In this document: in pieces, positions 33,420 to 41,652 of the stretch
Layout of the letters: every line of letters begins with the position of its first letter
Position numbering within the stretch: the stretch's first letter is position 1
Source of the DNA: an uncultured Chloracidobacterium sp.
GTDB lineage: Bacteria; Acidobacteriota; Blastocatellia; Pyrinomonadales; Pyrinomonadaceae
NCBI GenBank assembly: GCA_937941715.1
Contig: CALDGX010000205.1
Coordinates: 1 to 64,000 of the forward strand
DNA: 64,000 nt
Reading direction: 5' to 3'
Notes under the pieces: model-generated
Told to the model about the DNA's origin: nothing
The model's input: the letters and a program-made list of their open reading frames with translations, nothing else
Database searches by the model: none
Made by a program: the position numbers and the translations under genes

Positions 33420-35072
33420 TCACTGAAGTTTGCCGGATGCGGCTGTATTCGAGTTGGGTTCGGCAGCGGCGGTCTGCGATTGTGAGTCAGACTCCTTCTG
33501 AATCTCTTCGGGGCTCTTCCATCCGGCCTTTCTCAATAGATCTACAGCGTAACGGACAGGAATCGCCATATTGGCAGCCGTATTTTCAGTAAAGACCCCG
33601 AAATTCACACCTATGACCTTCCCGGACTGCCCGAATAACGGAGCACCGGAGCCGCCCTCAGCCGTTTTTGCGTCGTGCACGATCCTTTTGGCATCGAGAT
33701 CAGTGATCGCACCCTGAGTGGTGAGCGGCACGATCTTTTGCGACTGGGCCAAAAAATTGATCAAGTTCTGTCGCGAATTTCCAAAGCGGGAATTTATCGA
33801 TTTGGCTTCATCATCGTCGACCATCGCTAGCAATCTGTCAGGGCCGCTTGGGTATCCCATCGTGACTACGGTCTTGCCGATCGCAGCGGAATCGGTGTCG
33901 AAATCGACCGGGATCGACGGTACCTGTTGCGGAAGCGAGGCCGGATCGATCATGCTGACAGAAATATCCTCGCGTGTGCCGAGTTCCTTGACCTTCAGAG
34001 GAAACGGCTGGGCGATATTCGGAAAATATATGACAAGCCGCTTGACCCTCGCCCGGCCGTTTGCGATCGCCATCATTTGCTTGACCTGATCGTCCTCTTC
34101 CCACGGCTGCATTACATGTCGGTTTGAAACGATGTAACCCCCGCCGACGTGAAAGCCGGTCCCGATAAAGTCGTATTCAACGGGCGAACCGTTTCCTTCG
34201 GTAGTGAGGCCGATCTGCGGTGCAACGGGCGGAGCGGATGGGTCCTCGCCCTGCGACGGCTCATACGGATTCGGCCGAAAAGCCTGCGGATCCGCGTAGC
34301 GGAGTACCTTGCCGCTCCGCTTATCGACAAGGTCGTATACTCCGACGACCAGGCACACCGCACCGCCATATTCGACCCGCAAGTTCGGCGCGAGTGAAAC
34401 CGTCTTGATCAGGTCCTTGTTCGTCTTGTCGAGTTGACCGAGTTGGTCATTGGTCTGGCCAAGCTTTTCCTCGAGCTTTTTGATGATGTCGCTCTGCTGT
34501 TCGGATTGCTTGCGGCTTTCGCGCAGTTCGCGATTGACCGCAAAACCAATGTAAAAGAGTCCGGTCAAAAATCCGACAATGAGCACGAGTGTGATCAGCT
34601 TGGTCGTGATCGACACCTCACGCATCAATTCGCGTGAGAATTCCCGCAGGAACGCTTTGGCGTCGTCACGTTTTGCCGACGTCGCCGATTCCATCGCGGC
34701 TTCCTCAATGAACCGCGAAATATACGGCTGATCGCGATTGGTCGTGATCAAGGCGGACTTGTTTTCAAGCGAAAAGAAAGAAAACGAGACATCGGTATCG
34801 CCGACCTTCAAAATATCGCCGTCGTTCACCGCAATGTATCGCCGGATCGGCTTGTCGTTGATGGTTAGGCCGAGCGATGCGTCAAACTCTACAATGCGGT
34901 AAACGCCGTCGGTACTCTCGATCTCGAACCATACAGCAGATGCATCAGACACGCGCGAACGTATCTGCAGGTCCGAAGTTTCATCAGACCCGATCCTGAT
35001 CCTGTCCTGGGAGAAAAATTCAGTGCGTTTTTCTGACCCGACAGCTATGTGAATGATGATGCCAACTGCCAT
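33420..35072 (-). CDS. Membrane-anchored FHA-domain/trypsin-like serine protease
   Basis: 550 aa from ATG 35072. N-terminal FHA-like domain (residues about 5-100: RIRIGSDETSDLQI, LTINDKPI, VNDGDILKVGDTDVSF), a linker, one membrane segment (159-179, LITLVLIVGFLTGLFYIGFAV), a coiled coil (about 182-224), then a periplasmic trypsin/DegP-like domain with His319 (SNRHVM), Asp369 (REDISV) and Ser475 (EGGSGAPLFG). No PDZ domain is seen. A cytosolic phosphopeptide-binding module joined to an outside protease suggests phosphorylation-linked proteolysis. The frame extends upstream to 35639 but that part overlaps the next gene antisense and is excluded. Confidence 0.85.
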   Translation of the reverse strand: MAVGIIIHIAVGSEKRTEFFSQDRIRIGSDETSDLQIRSRVSDASAVWFEIESTDGVYRIVEFDASLGLTINDKPIRRYIAVNDGDILKVGDTDVSFSFFSLENKSALITTNRDQPYISRFIEEAAMESATSAKRDDAKAFLREFSRELMREVSITTKLITLVLIVGFLTGLFYIGFAVNRELRESRKQSEQQSDIIKKLEEKLGQTNDQLGQLDKTNKDLIKTVSLAPNLRVEYGGAVCLVVGVYDLVDKRSGKVLRYADPQAFRPNPYEPSQGEDPSAPPVAPQIGLTTEGNGSPVEYDFIGTGFHVGGGYIVSNRHVMQPWEEDDQVKQMMAIANGRARVKRLVIYFPNIAQPFPLKVKELGTREDISVSMIDPASLPQQVPSIPVDFDTDSAAIGKTVVTMGYPSGPDRLLAMVDDDEAKSINSRFGNSRQNLINFLAQSQKIVPLTTQGAITDLDAKRIVHDAKTAEGGSGAPLFGQSGKVIGVNFGVFTENTAANMAIPVRYAVDLLRKAGWKSPEEIQKESDSQSQTAAAEPNSNTAASGKLQ

Positions 35073-35159
35073 TTTCGCGTATCCGCTTCGATGAAATTCT
35101 AACATAATTGAACGAGCGGCGGATGTGATTTTGCGTAACGCATGGCAAAATAAAAGCAG

Positions 35160-35558
35160 ATGGCGAAACCTAAATTCATCGATGATCGGGAACAACTCGA
35201 AAAGCTTGCCCCAATGCTCAGGGCCCCGATAAAGCGGCAGGTTTTTGTCTGTACCGGCAAATCGTGCTCGGCCGTTGGGGCCGAGGGCGTCAAGGACGAA
35301 TTTGCGAGGATTCTTGAGGCTAAAGGACTGCGACAGGGCAAAGAATCGAAGGGTCGGAACCCGTTGGGCGAGATCCTGCTCACCGAATGCGGGTCGATCG
35401 GGTTTTGCACTGTCGGAACCGCGGTGATGGTCTATCCTGACGGCACGCTTTATGGACAGGTACAGCCTGAAGACGTTGCCGAGATAGTTGAGCAGCACGT
35501 CGAAAAAGGGAATGTGGTCAAATGGTTGGCTCTCATGGAGTTGCCGCGTGAAAAGTGA
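35160..35558 (+). CDS. Thioredoxin-like [2Fe-2S] ferredoxin domain protein
   Basis: 132 aa. Pattern FVCTGKSCSAVGAEGV, then LTECGSIGFCTVGTAVMVYP, i.e. Cys pairs CxxxxC and CxxxxC in the NuoE/thioredoxin-like ferredoxin arrangement, plus the DGTLYGQVQPEDVAEIV ending typical of stand-alone (2Fe-2S) ferredoxins of this fold (as in 'CCG-x-GxC'). Cys spacing in the second pair is x4 rather than the more usual x3. Electron-transfer partner unknown. Divergently transcribed from the FHA protease with a short gap; followed by a hairpin. Confidence 0.8.
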   Translation: MAKPKFIDDREQLEKLAPMLRAPIKRQVFVCTGKSCSAVGAEGVKDEFARILEAKGLRQGKESKGRNPLGEILLTECGSIGFCTVGTAVMVYPDGTLYGQVQPEDVAEIVEQHVEKGNVVKWLALMELPREK

Positions 35559-35591
35559 CCAAACGTCTCCGGTGCTTACTGTCCAAACATT

Positions 35592-35639
35592 TTGAGCGTG
35601 TGAAGCCTGCGAAAATTGCCGCGGACTCCACACGCTCAA
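35592..35639. terminator. Long-looped hairpin, possible bidirectional terminator
   Basis: Eleven-base-pair perfect stem ttgagcgtgtg / cacacgctcaa with a 26-base loop, between the convergent ferredoxin and pntB genes. T-rich tail gttgttt on the plus side. Confidence 0.6.
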
Positions 35640-35699
35640 GTTGTTTCAGGGGGGCAACTTTTCGGAGAAGTTAAATTCTCGTCAAAACCATCTCACTGC

Positions 35700-37094
35700 C
35701 TAACCTCTCATCGCCGTCAATATCTCGTCGACGACCTTTTTAGCGTCGCCGAAAAGCATCAGCGTATTCTCTTTGTAGAAAAGAGGATTGTCCACACCGG
35801 CATAGCCGCTCGCCATCGAACGTTTCATTACGATCACGTCACGTGACTCCCAAACGTGCAGGACCGGCATTCCGGCGATGGGTGAACCGGGATCGTCCAA
35901 TGCCGATGGATTGACAATATCATTGGCACCGATGACCCATGCGACGTCCGTGCCCGGAAATTCATCATTGATCTCGTCCATTTCAAAGACGATATCGTAC
36001 GGAATGTTTGCCTCGGCGAGCAAAACGTTCATGTGGCCGGGCAAACGTCCCGCAACCGGATGGATCGCGAACTTGACCTCGACACCGCGTTCCTTAAGGA
36101 TCTTGCAGACTTCCGCGAGCGAATGCTGTGCCTGCGCCACGGCAAGGCCATAACCTGGAACGATTATGATCTTCTTTGCATTTAACAGCAGATCTGACGC
36201 TCCCGGAGCCTCAACCGAGCGGACCTCGCCCTGAGGTTCACCGCTTGACGCGGCGACCGTTCCGCCCTCGGTTCCAAATCCGCCGAGCATTACGCTGATG
36301 AACGAGCGATTCATGCCCTTGCACATAATGTAGCTAAGGATCGCACCGCTCGAGCCGACCAAAGCTCCGGTTACGATCAACAGGTCATTGCTGAGCATAA
36401 AGCCCGCCGCTGCCGCTGCCCAACCGGAATAGCTGTTGAGCATCGATACAACGACCGGCATGTCGGCCCCGCCGATCGCCATTACGAAGTGCAGTCCGAG
36501 AATAAAGGTTATGACCGTAGCGGCAATGAGGTAATTGAGCCCGGCGGTCTCAGGCGCCATGACAAAGAGGACGCCCAGCACGACTGTCGCGATGAGCATC
36601 GCGAGATTGATCACGTGACGACCGGGTATCATCAGCGGCTTGCCTGAGATCGTGCCCTGCAGTTTGGCGTACGCAATGACTGAACCGGTGAACGTGACAG
36701 CACCGATACAGACCCCGATAAACGTCTCGACCAGATGCACCGTAACTTCGTCCGCGGCGATCTTGGTCGTGCCGAGGTACGTGCCAAATCCGACAAGGAC
36801 GGCCGCCAGGCCGACAAAACTGTGCAGCATCGCGACAAGTTGCGGCATTGACGTCATTTGAACGCGTGCTGCCAGAACGGCCCCGATCGCGAGGCCCGGA
36901 ATGACCGCACCGGCGAGCATAACGTAATTACCGTCCTTGATCGCAAATACCGTTGCGACCAAAGCGATCAGCATACCGACGATGCCGTAAATATTACCGC
37001 GTCGGGCAGTTTCCTGACGCGAAAGTCCGCCGAGGCTGAGGATGAACAACGCGCTCGCGGCGATGTATGCGACTGTGATTAAACTCTCTTTCAT
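35700..37094 (-). CDS. pntB: PntB, NAD(P) transhydrogenase subunit beta
   Basis: 464 aa. Proton-pumping transhydrogenase uses the proton gradient to reduce NADP+ with NADH. Nine or so TM helices (residues 1-265), then the NADP-binding domain III: IIVPGYGLAVAQAQHSLAEV, HPVAGRLPGHMNVLLAEA, VAWVIGANDIVNPSALDDP and SMASGYAGVDNPLFY. Start ATG at 37094 overlaps the pntA stop as ATGA, ensuring coupled translation. Ends with VDEILTAMRG. No separate pntAB-subunit gene: domain II is completed within pntA. Confidence 0.97.
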   Translation of the reverse strand: MKESLITVAYIAASALFILSLGGLSRQETARRGNIYGIVGMLIALVATVFAIKDGNYVMLAGAVIPGLAIGAVLAARVQMTSMPQLVAMLHSFVGLAAVLVGFGTYLGTTKIAADEVTVHLVETFIGVCIGAVTFTGSVIAYAKLQGTISGKPLMIPGRHVINLAMLIATVVLGVLFVMAPETAGLNYLIAATVITFILGLHFVMAIGGADMPVVVSMLNSYSGWAAAAAGFMLSNDLLIVTGALVGSSGAILSYIMCKGMNRSFISVMLGGFGTEGGTVAASSGEPQGEVRSVEAPGASDLLLNAKKIIIVPGYGLAVAQAQHSLAEVCKILKERGVEVKFAIHPVAGRLPGHMNVLLAEANIPYDIVFEMDEINDEFPGTDVAWVIGANDIVNPSALDDPGSPIAGMPVLHVWESRDVIVMKRSMASGYAGVDNPLFYKENTLMLFGDAKKVVDEILTAMRG

Positions 37095-38665
37095 TTTCTA
37101 AACATCGCCAACATGCGATTGGTGACCAAAAAGCCGCCAGCAATATTGATCGAGGCGAGCAGAACAGCGACCGCCCCAAGGATGGTCGTTGCGTTGATAG
37201 TTGTTCCCGACAGCTGGAGCATTCCGCCGACGAGAATAATGCCGCTGATGGCGTTGGTGACACTCATCAGCGGGGTGTGGAGTGCCGGCTTGACGTTCCA
37301 CACGACCTGGAACCCGACAAATATAGCCAGCATGAACACCGTAAAATGCGATAGCTTTGACTCAGGAACCACCAGGCCGAGGCCGAGCAGTACGAGTCCT
37401 ACAAAGATCATGGTGACAGGGCTGACGCCTTCACCCTCGCCGTGGCCGTGGGCCGGAGCGGCCTTTATCGCAACGCTCGCAGTGCTCTTGGTAGGCACGC
37501 CGGGTTCGGGCGGAGCAGGCGGCGTCGGTGGAGCAGGCGGCGGCCACATCATCTTGCCCCGGTGGAGCACGATCGCTCCGCGAACGACCTCGTCCTCGAG
37601 ATCGACGTGGATATCCTCGCCCTTTGTCAGATCGCCGAGCAGAGCTACGATCGTCGCCCCGTACAGTTGACTCGACATACTTGCCATCCGCGAGGGCAAG
37701 TCGGTGTAACCGACGATCGTCACGCCCTTATGCGTGGTTATTTCGCCGGGTTTGGTGAGTACACAGTTGCCTCCCTGCTCCGCGGCGAGATCGACGATGA
37801 CCGATCCGGGCTTCATTGACTCGACCATGCCCTGTGTGATGAGCTTCGGAGCCGGTTTGCCCGGTATCAATGCGGTAGTGACAATGATGTCGACCTGCAT
37901 CGCCTGTGCCGCAAAAAGGGCCATCTCCGCCTTCAGAAAGTCGTCTGACATCTGTTTGGCGTAACCGCCTTTGCCTTCGCCCTCTTCTTTGATGTCGAGT
38001 TCAAGGAACTCGGCTCCCATCGACGCGACCTGATCCTTGGTCGCCGATCGCGGGTCAAACGCCCTGACGATCGCGCCGAGCCCTTTTGCGGCCCCGATCG
38101 CCGATAGTCCGGCGACGCCGGCCCCAATGACGAGGACCTTCGCCGGGTCAATGCGTCCCGCGGCCGTTATTTGACCGGTGAAGAATCGCGGAAAATTGTT
38201 CGCCGCCTCGACGATCGCACGGTAACCGGCGATATTCGCCATTGCAGACAGCGTATCCATCTTTTGCGCACGCGAAATACGCGGGACGCAGTCCATTCCG
38301 AAAACGGTGGCTTTTCGCTTAGCGAGCAGGTCGAGGACCTCTCGGTTCTGAGCCGGCCAAACAAAGCCGATCAGCCACGCGCCTTCCTTCAGAAGTTCGG
38401 CCTCATGGACACCGAGTTCTGAGTTGTGCTCCGGCGGACGAACTTTCATAATCAGGTCGGACGCGGCCCAGAGTTCACGGGTGTCTTCGATCACTGTTGC
38501 CCCTGCCTCACGATATTCGCTGTCGATACAGTTGATACCATGGCCGGCATGAGATTCGACGACGACGTCAAATCCGAGCTTCTTAAGCTTAAGAATGGTT
38601 TGCGGCGTCGCGGCAACGCGCTTTTCGCCGGGATGGATCTCCTTAGGAATGCCGATTGTGGTCAT
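37091..38665 (-). CDS. pntA: PntA, NAD(P) transhydrogenase subunit alpha (fused alpha1/alpha2)
   Basis: 524 aa, so the NAD-binding domain I and the four-helix part of domain II are fused, unlike three-subunit forms. Seen: GIPKEIHPGEKRVAATP, NAD-binding VIGAGVAGLSAIGAAKGLGA, DLAAEQGGNCVLTKPG and YTDLPSRMASMSSQLY. A Pro/Ala-rich linker (PPPAPPTPPAPPEPG) precedes a His/Gly segment and the TM helices. Start ATG 38665; the 12-base longer frame begins at a non-family codon. The gene is preceded by a long leader and a CRP-like site. Partner: pntB. Confidence 0.96.
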   Translation of the reverse strand: MTTIGIPKEIHPGEKRVAATPQTILKLKKLGFDVVVESHAGHGINCIDSEYREAGATVIEDTRELWAASDLIMKVRPPEHNSELGVHEAELLKEGAWLIGFVWPAQNREVLDLLAKRKATVFGMDCVPRISRAQKMDTLSAMANIAGYRAIVEAANNFPRFFTGQITAAGRIDPAKVLVIGAGVAGLSAIGAAKGLGAIVRAFDPRSATKDQVASMGAEFLELDIKEEGEGKGGYAKQMSDDFLKAEMALFAAQAMQVDIIVTTALIPGKPAPKLITQGMVESMKPGSVIVDLAAEQGGNCVLTKPGEITTHKGVTIVGYTDLPSRMASMSSQLYGATIVALLGDLTKGEDIHVDLEDEVVRGAIVLHRGKMMWPPPAPPTPPAPPEPGVPTKSTASVAIKAAPAHGHGEGEGVSPVTMIFVGLVLLGLGLVVPESKLSHFTVFMLAIFVGFQVVWNVKPALHTPLMSVTNAISGIILVGGMLQLSGTTINATTILGAVAVLLASINIAGGFLVTNRMLAMFRK

Positions 38666-38832
38666 AATTAAAAACAAATATATAGAACATCGACGGCACC
38701 TGCAAAACGCCGTCCGTCTTTCGGTTGTGTCGTATTAAATGTCCGCGTCCGGCCGTGTGCCGGATCGCGGCCCCGGATGTCGAAATCCGGCCTTTCGACC
38801 GAATGAACGACTCTCACGGTATCACGCACTTA

Positions 38833-38878
38833 ATTATAGTCGCCGAAATACCGTGCTCATTATGTGACGCTAATCACA
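38833..38878 (-). promoter_or_regulatory. CRP/FNR-family site and class II-type promoter upstream of pntAB
   Basis: On the minus strand a perfect -10 TATAAT occupies 38838-38833. Centred about 44 bases upstream of the predicted start (near 38826) is TGTGA-CGCTAA-TCACA at 38863-38878, a perfect palindromic CRP consensus; no -35 hexamer is recognisable, as expected when an activator binds there. The transcript would have a leader of about 160 bases before the pntA ATG. The plus strand has no gene to serve nearby. Confidence 0.6.
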
Positions 38879-38948
38879 CGACGCAAAAGAAATCAATTTT
38901 TGAAGAAAAAAAGTATAGGTTTGGCGGCCGTTTGTTACCGATGAACGG

Positions 38949-39452
38949 CTATTTCGGGATCACCTGCATCGTTATGATGATCGTGGCGTCGCCGCCGGCC
39001 GTCCGATTGTATGATACCCAAAATCCCGCCGAGGGATATCTGACCAGTTTGTAGATCGATCCGTCAGCTTCCTTTTTTACATCCTCGCCTAGCACGTCCT
39101 TGGTTGACGGCGCCATCTTGAGACTGCCGGAATAGTTGACGGTTATAGATTTGACCTTCTGTGCCTTGTCATAAAGTACCTGGACCGACTCATTGTTCGA
39201 GATCGTGTAAAAATCCCCCGAATTTGACCGCTGACTCGAATCGCCGAGCTTGGCCCGAGCGTCGGCCTGCGACATTCCGACCGTTACGCCCTTGTACGAT
39301 GTATAGATCGGTTGGGGATCTTCAGGTGTCGGGAACGGGGCCGCTGACGCCAGACTGGTTGAATTAGCCGCGTTCATCGAAGCCGTGAACTGCGTCCCGC
39401 AAAAGATGATCAGCACTGAAGCGATCGCTGCCAATAGTCCAATAATTTTCAT
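38949..39452 (-). CDS. Exported small protein with BamE/SmpA-like segment
   Basis: 167 aa. N-terminal signal-like helix (MKIIGLLAAIASVLIIF), Pro-rich spacer, then KGVTVGMSQADARAKLGDSS, the 'GMs-x-x-eV-x-x-lG' pattern seen in BamE/OmlA-type and related domains, followed by strands ending DVLGEDVKKEADG and a Ser/Tyr/Arg-rich C-terminus. There is a Cys in the leader (IIFC) but not a consensus lipobox. Probably a periplasmic protein; function unknown. It stands 283 bases upstream of pntA on the same strand, separated by the CRP-linked promoter. Confidence 0.65.
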   Translation of the reverse strand: MKIIGLLAAIASVLIIFCGTQFTASMNAANSTSLASAAPFPTPEDPQPIYTSYKGVTVGMSQADARAKLGDSSQRSNSGDFYTISNNESVQVLYDKAQKVKSITVNYSGSLKMAPSTKDVLGEDVKKEADGSIYKLVRYPSAGFWVSYNRTAGGDATIIITMQVIPK

Positions 39453-39736
39453 CGCACAAAATCTCCGTAAATCATCAAGACCGCCAACCGGCGCACATAT
39501 CGCGTATGCGTCGACGACCGGGAAAATCTGCTAAACGTACCTATCGAGGGGAAAGCTGCAATCGACCGGAATTATATACCCGAAAGGGCTGCCGTGCAAT
39601 CATTTTTAGCAATTTTGCCAAACACGGCTTCGTCGTCTTAAGTGGACCAAGAACCTTCGAAAAGGTCGTTTCCGCCATTAGCTCATTGTTTGAACTGACC
39701 GGCGTAATACGCGTTTATGCGTGAAAAGGTTCTCGA
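39453..39736. other. Intergenic region, no gene supported
   Basis: 284 bases between two minus-strand genes. An open frame on the plus strand (39506-39724) has a basic composition and no plausible start signal, and I do not count it. No terminator hairpin, tRNA or strong promoter was found. Confidence 0.6.
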
Positions 39737-40327
39737 TCACAAACGCCGATTCCAGGTGTCCAATATCGAGCCGCCAAAGTAGATATAGATCACGCACAGC
39801 AGAGCCTCGCCAGCGGCGACCGCGACGATAAATTTACCGAAGTGCATTCGTGTGGTGCCGGCCAGATAGCAAACAAGATCGGTAGGGACGAAAGGAAAGA
39901 AGGCCCAACCTGAGACAATTAAGAATCCCATTGGATGTTCCAAGCGCTGTTTGATCTTATGAGAAAGCTCGGGCTTGTGGTCTTCGAAATAGTCATCAAA
40001 TCCCAGAAATTCTGAGAAATAGTAGATCATCGCCGACGATATTAGAATTCCGGCCATCGATACCGTCAGAACCATAAGAGGCTGTGACGGAAACAGGATG
40101 GTGCCCGCGATCACCAGCGGGGTACTCGGCAGCAGCGTGAATCCACGAAAGACCGACAATGTAATATAGACCGCCCATATGCCATGTTCGAATCTTCGAA
40201 GAAATGCGGCGATACTCTCGGCCGAAAATGCCGATGGGTCATAGAAGTACGCCGACAGACATCCGAACGGCACCGACAGCCAGATACCGATACAGATCCA
40301 TCTGACGATTCGAGCCGGTTTTCGCAT
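39737..40327 (-). CDS. VTT-domain (TVP38/TMEM64-like) membrane protein
   Basis: 196 aa, several TM helices. Family motif region FTLLPSTPLVIAGTILF followed by VSMAGILISSAMIYYF, and SGWAFFPFVPTDLVCYLAG, characteristic of the SNARE-associated/VTT group, whose eukaryotic members are lipid scramblases and whose bacterial members affect lipid or drug transport. Start ATG 40327 is 26 bases after the stop of the oxygenase gene; the longer frame from 40480 overlaps it. The extended C-terminus VIYIYFGGSILDTWNRRL is typical. Possibly cotranscribed with the oxygenase. Confidence 0.8.
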   Translation of the reverse strand: MRKPARIVRWICIGIWLSVPFGCLSAYFYDPSAFSAESIAAFLRRFEHGIWAVYITLSVFRGFTLLPSTPLVIAGTILFPSQPLMVLTVSMAGILISSAMIYYFSEFLGFDDYFEDHKPELSHKIKQRLEHPMGFLIVSGWAFFPFVPTDLVCYLAGTTRMHFGKFIVAVAAGEALLCVIYIYFGGSILDTWNRRL

Positions 40328-40352
40328 GATCTCGGTGACGGCCCTCGGGAGC

Positions 40353-41609
40353 TTAGTCCAACGGCCCGTCAAAATCGGCCGATACAAAGTGGAAAAAAAG
40401 CGATGTCGAACGATGCCCCACCGGGAGCTCGTTTCGGTAGTGTATAAGTTCGCAGCCCTTGTAGAAAAGTCCGTCGCCACACGCGAGGTTGATGGCTGTC
40501 GAGGCGGCTGCGGCGGCCTGGCTCTCGCACTCGGCCAGTGTTACGGCTTCACGGCCTGCCGCGATCTTGTCACTGTCCTGAAGCGGCGTGACGAAGATCG
40601 CCCACGGTGACACGCCGTCCGACGGTTCAGGCTCGTAATCGACCTGAAATGAGATGCTATATGCGCATTGCTCACGGTCGATATGCGGAGCCAGGATCGA
40701 ACCACCGACATAGGTGGCCGCGTAAACATACGACAATTTCAATTCGACGCCGGCGACCTGCGACATCAATCCGGCAAACTGATTTTGGAGCAATCTTGCG
40801 AACGGCTCATTATGTTCCCGGTATCTGTGTTCGACCTGCTCGTCTCCGAATGGCATGAACCCGTTGGCGACGTATGCTCGATAGTAATCACGCATTGCCC
40901 GCATCTGCTGCGGAGAAAACAGCCCTTTGAGTACCGAATAGCGGTCTTCCTCAAATTTTGATCGAGCAGTGTCGATCTCGGCCCGGCGTCGATCTGATCT
41001 ATTTTGGAACTCCAGCGAATCGACCAAAATATCGGCGCTGATCAGGCGCCGGACAATTTCAATATCGATCGGGTGATCCGGCGAAAGGCCGGCGGCCAAC
41101 TTCGAAACCACTTCGGCCTCGTCCGATGAAAGCCAGATGCCTTGCTCGATCCCGGTCACGACGTCCTTTATCCAAACCGACGCAGTGAGTGGTGAGATAT
41201 GCAGTTCCTGCGACACCGTATGAAAGTTAGCGAGGTCGAATGGTGAAAATCTGATGCCCGGGTGGGCGATCAGAGAACGGATGTTGACATCGCCCTTTAC
41301 CGGGTCGAAGTCTGATAGAGAACAACTGAAAAGCGGAAGCTTTGGCGGGTTCGCGGCATCGACGAGAACCCCATTATCTATCAGCAGGTTACGGTCACTA
41401 TCGTTTAGATCAAGATCCGGGTCGAGAAAGTCGAACCGCAATCTGGACAGATCCGAAAAAACCTCGAAAACGTTAGGATGTTCCGCTCGCGTGACGACCA
41501 GATACTTCATTCCCGAACCGGGCTTCGGAGCATAAAGTAAAAAACTGTTCGGGTCGTCAAAATATGGCTGGAATTGGAGACACGGGTTGACTATCAGACC
41601 TTCAGCCAT
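40353..41609 (-). CDS. 2-oxoglutarate/Fe(II) oxygenase-like protein with N-terminal extra domain
   Basis: 418 aa. The C-terminal third fits a prolyl-4-hydroxylase-like double-stranded beta-helix: iron ligands His309-x-Asp311 in LAPHIDREQCAYS and His390 in YKGCELIHYRNELP, with Arg400 in VGHRSTSLFFHFV as 2-oxoglutarate anchor. A middle segment (about 100-240) contains a helical region. The N-terminal 230 residues resemble no domain I can name. Substrate unknown: a protein residue or a natural product. Gene ends 26 bases before the VTT gene; the start ATG 41609 is chosen over frames to 41798 that overlap gcvPB. Confidence 0.7.
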   Translation of the reverse strand: MAEGLIVNPCLQFQPYFDDPNSFLLYAPKPGSGMKYLVVTRAEHPNVFEVFSDLSRLRFDFLDPDLDLNDSDRNLLIDNGVLVDAANPPKLPLFSCSLSDFDPVKGDVNIRSLIAHPGIRFSPFDLANFHTVSQELHISPLTASVWIKDVVTGIEQGIWLSSDEAEVVSKLAAGLSPDHPIDIEIVRRLISADILVDSLEFQNRSDRRRAEIDTARSKFEEDRYSVLKGLFSPQQMRAMRDYYRAYVANGFMPFGDEQVEHRYREHNEPFARLLQNQFAGLMSQVAGVELKLSYVYAATYVGGSILAPHIDREQCAYSISFQVDYEPEPSDGVSPWAIFVTPLQDSDKIAAGREAVTLAECESQAAAAASTAINLACGDGLFYKGCELIHYRNELPVGHRSTSLFFHFVSADFDGPLD

Positions 41610-41652
41610 AGTTGGAAATAAAATCGCCGCGACGTCGGCCGCGGCGACATAA

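Noticed and set aside
35073..35639. N-terminal extension of the FHA protease frame
   Set aside because: It runs antisense through the ferredoxin gene, whose Cys pattern is clearly coding; the real start is at 35072.
38725..39054. Open frame on the plus strand covering the pntA upstream region
   Set aside because: Overlaps the BamE-like gene antisense and the CRP-linked promoter; Cys/Ile-rich composition is not protein-like and there is no start signal.
39506..39724. 72-codon plus-strand frame in the gap after the BamE-like gene
   Set aside because: Arg-rich N-terminus, no ribosome-binding site, no recognised family; more likely non-coding.
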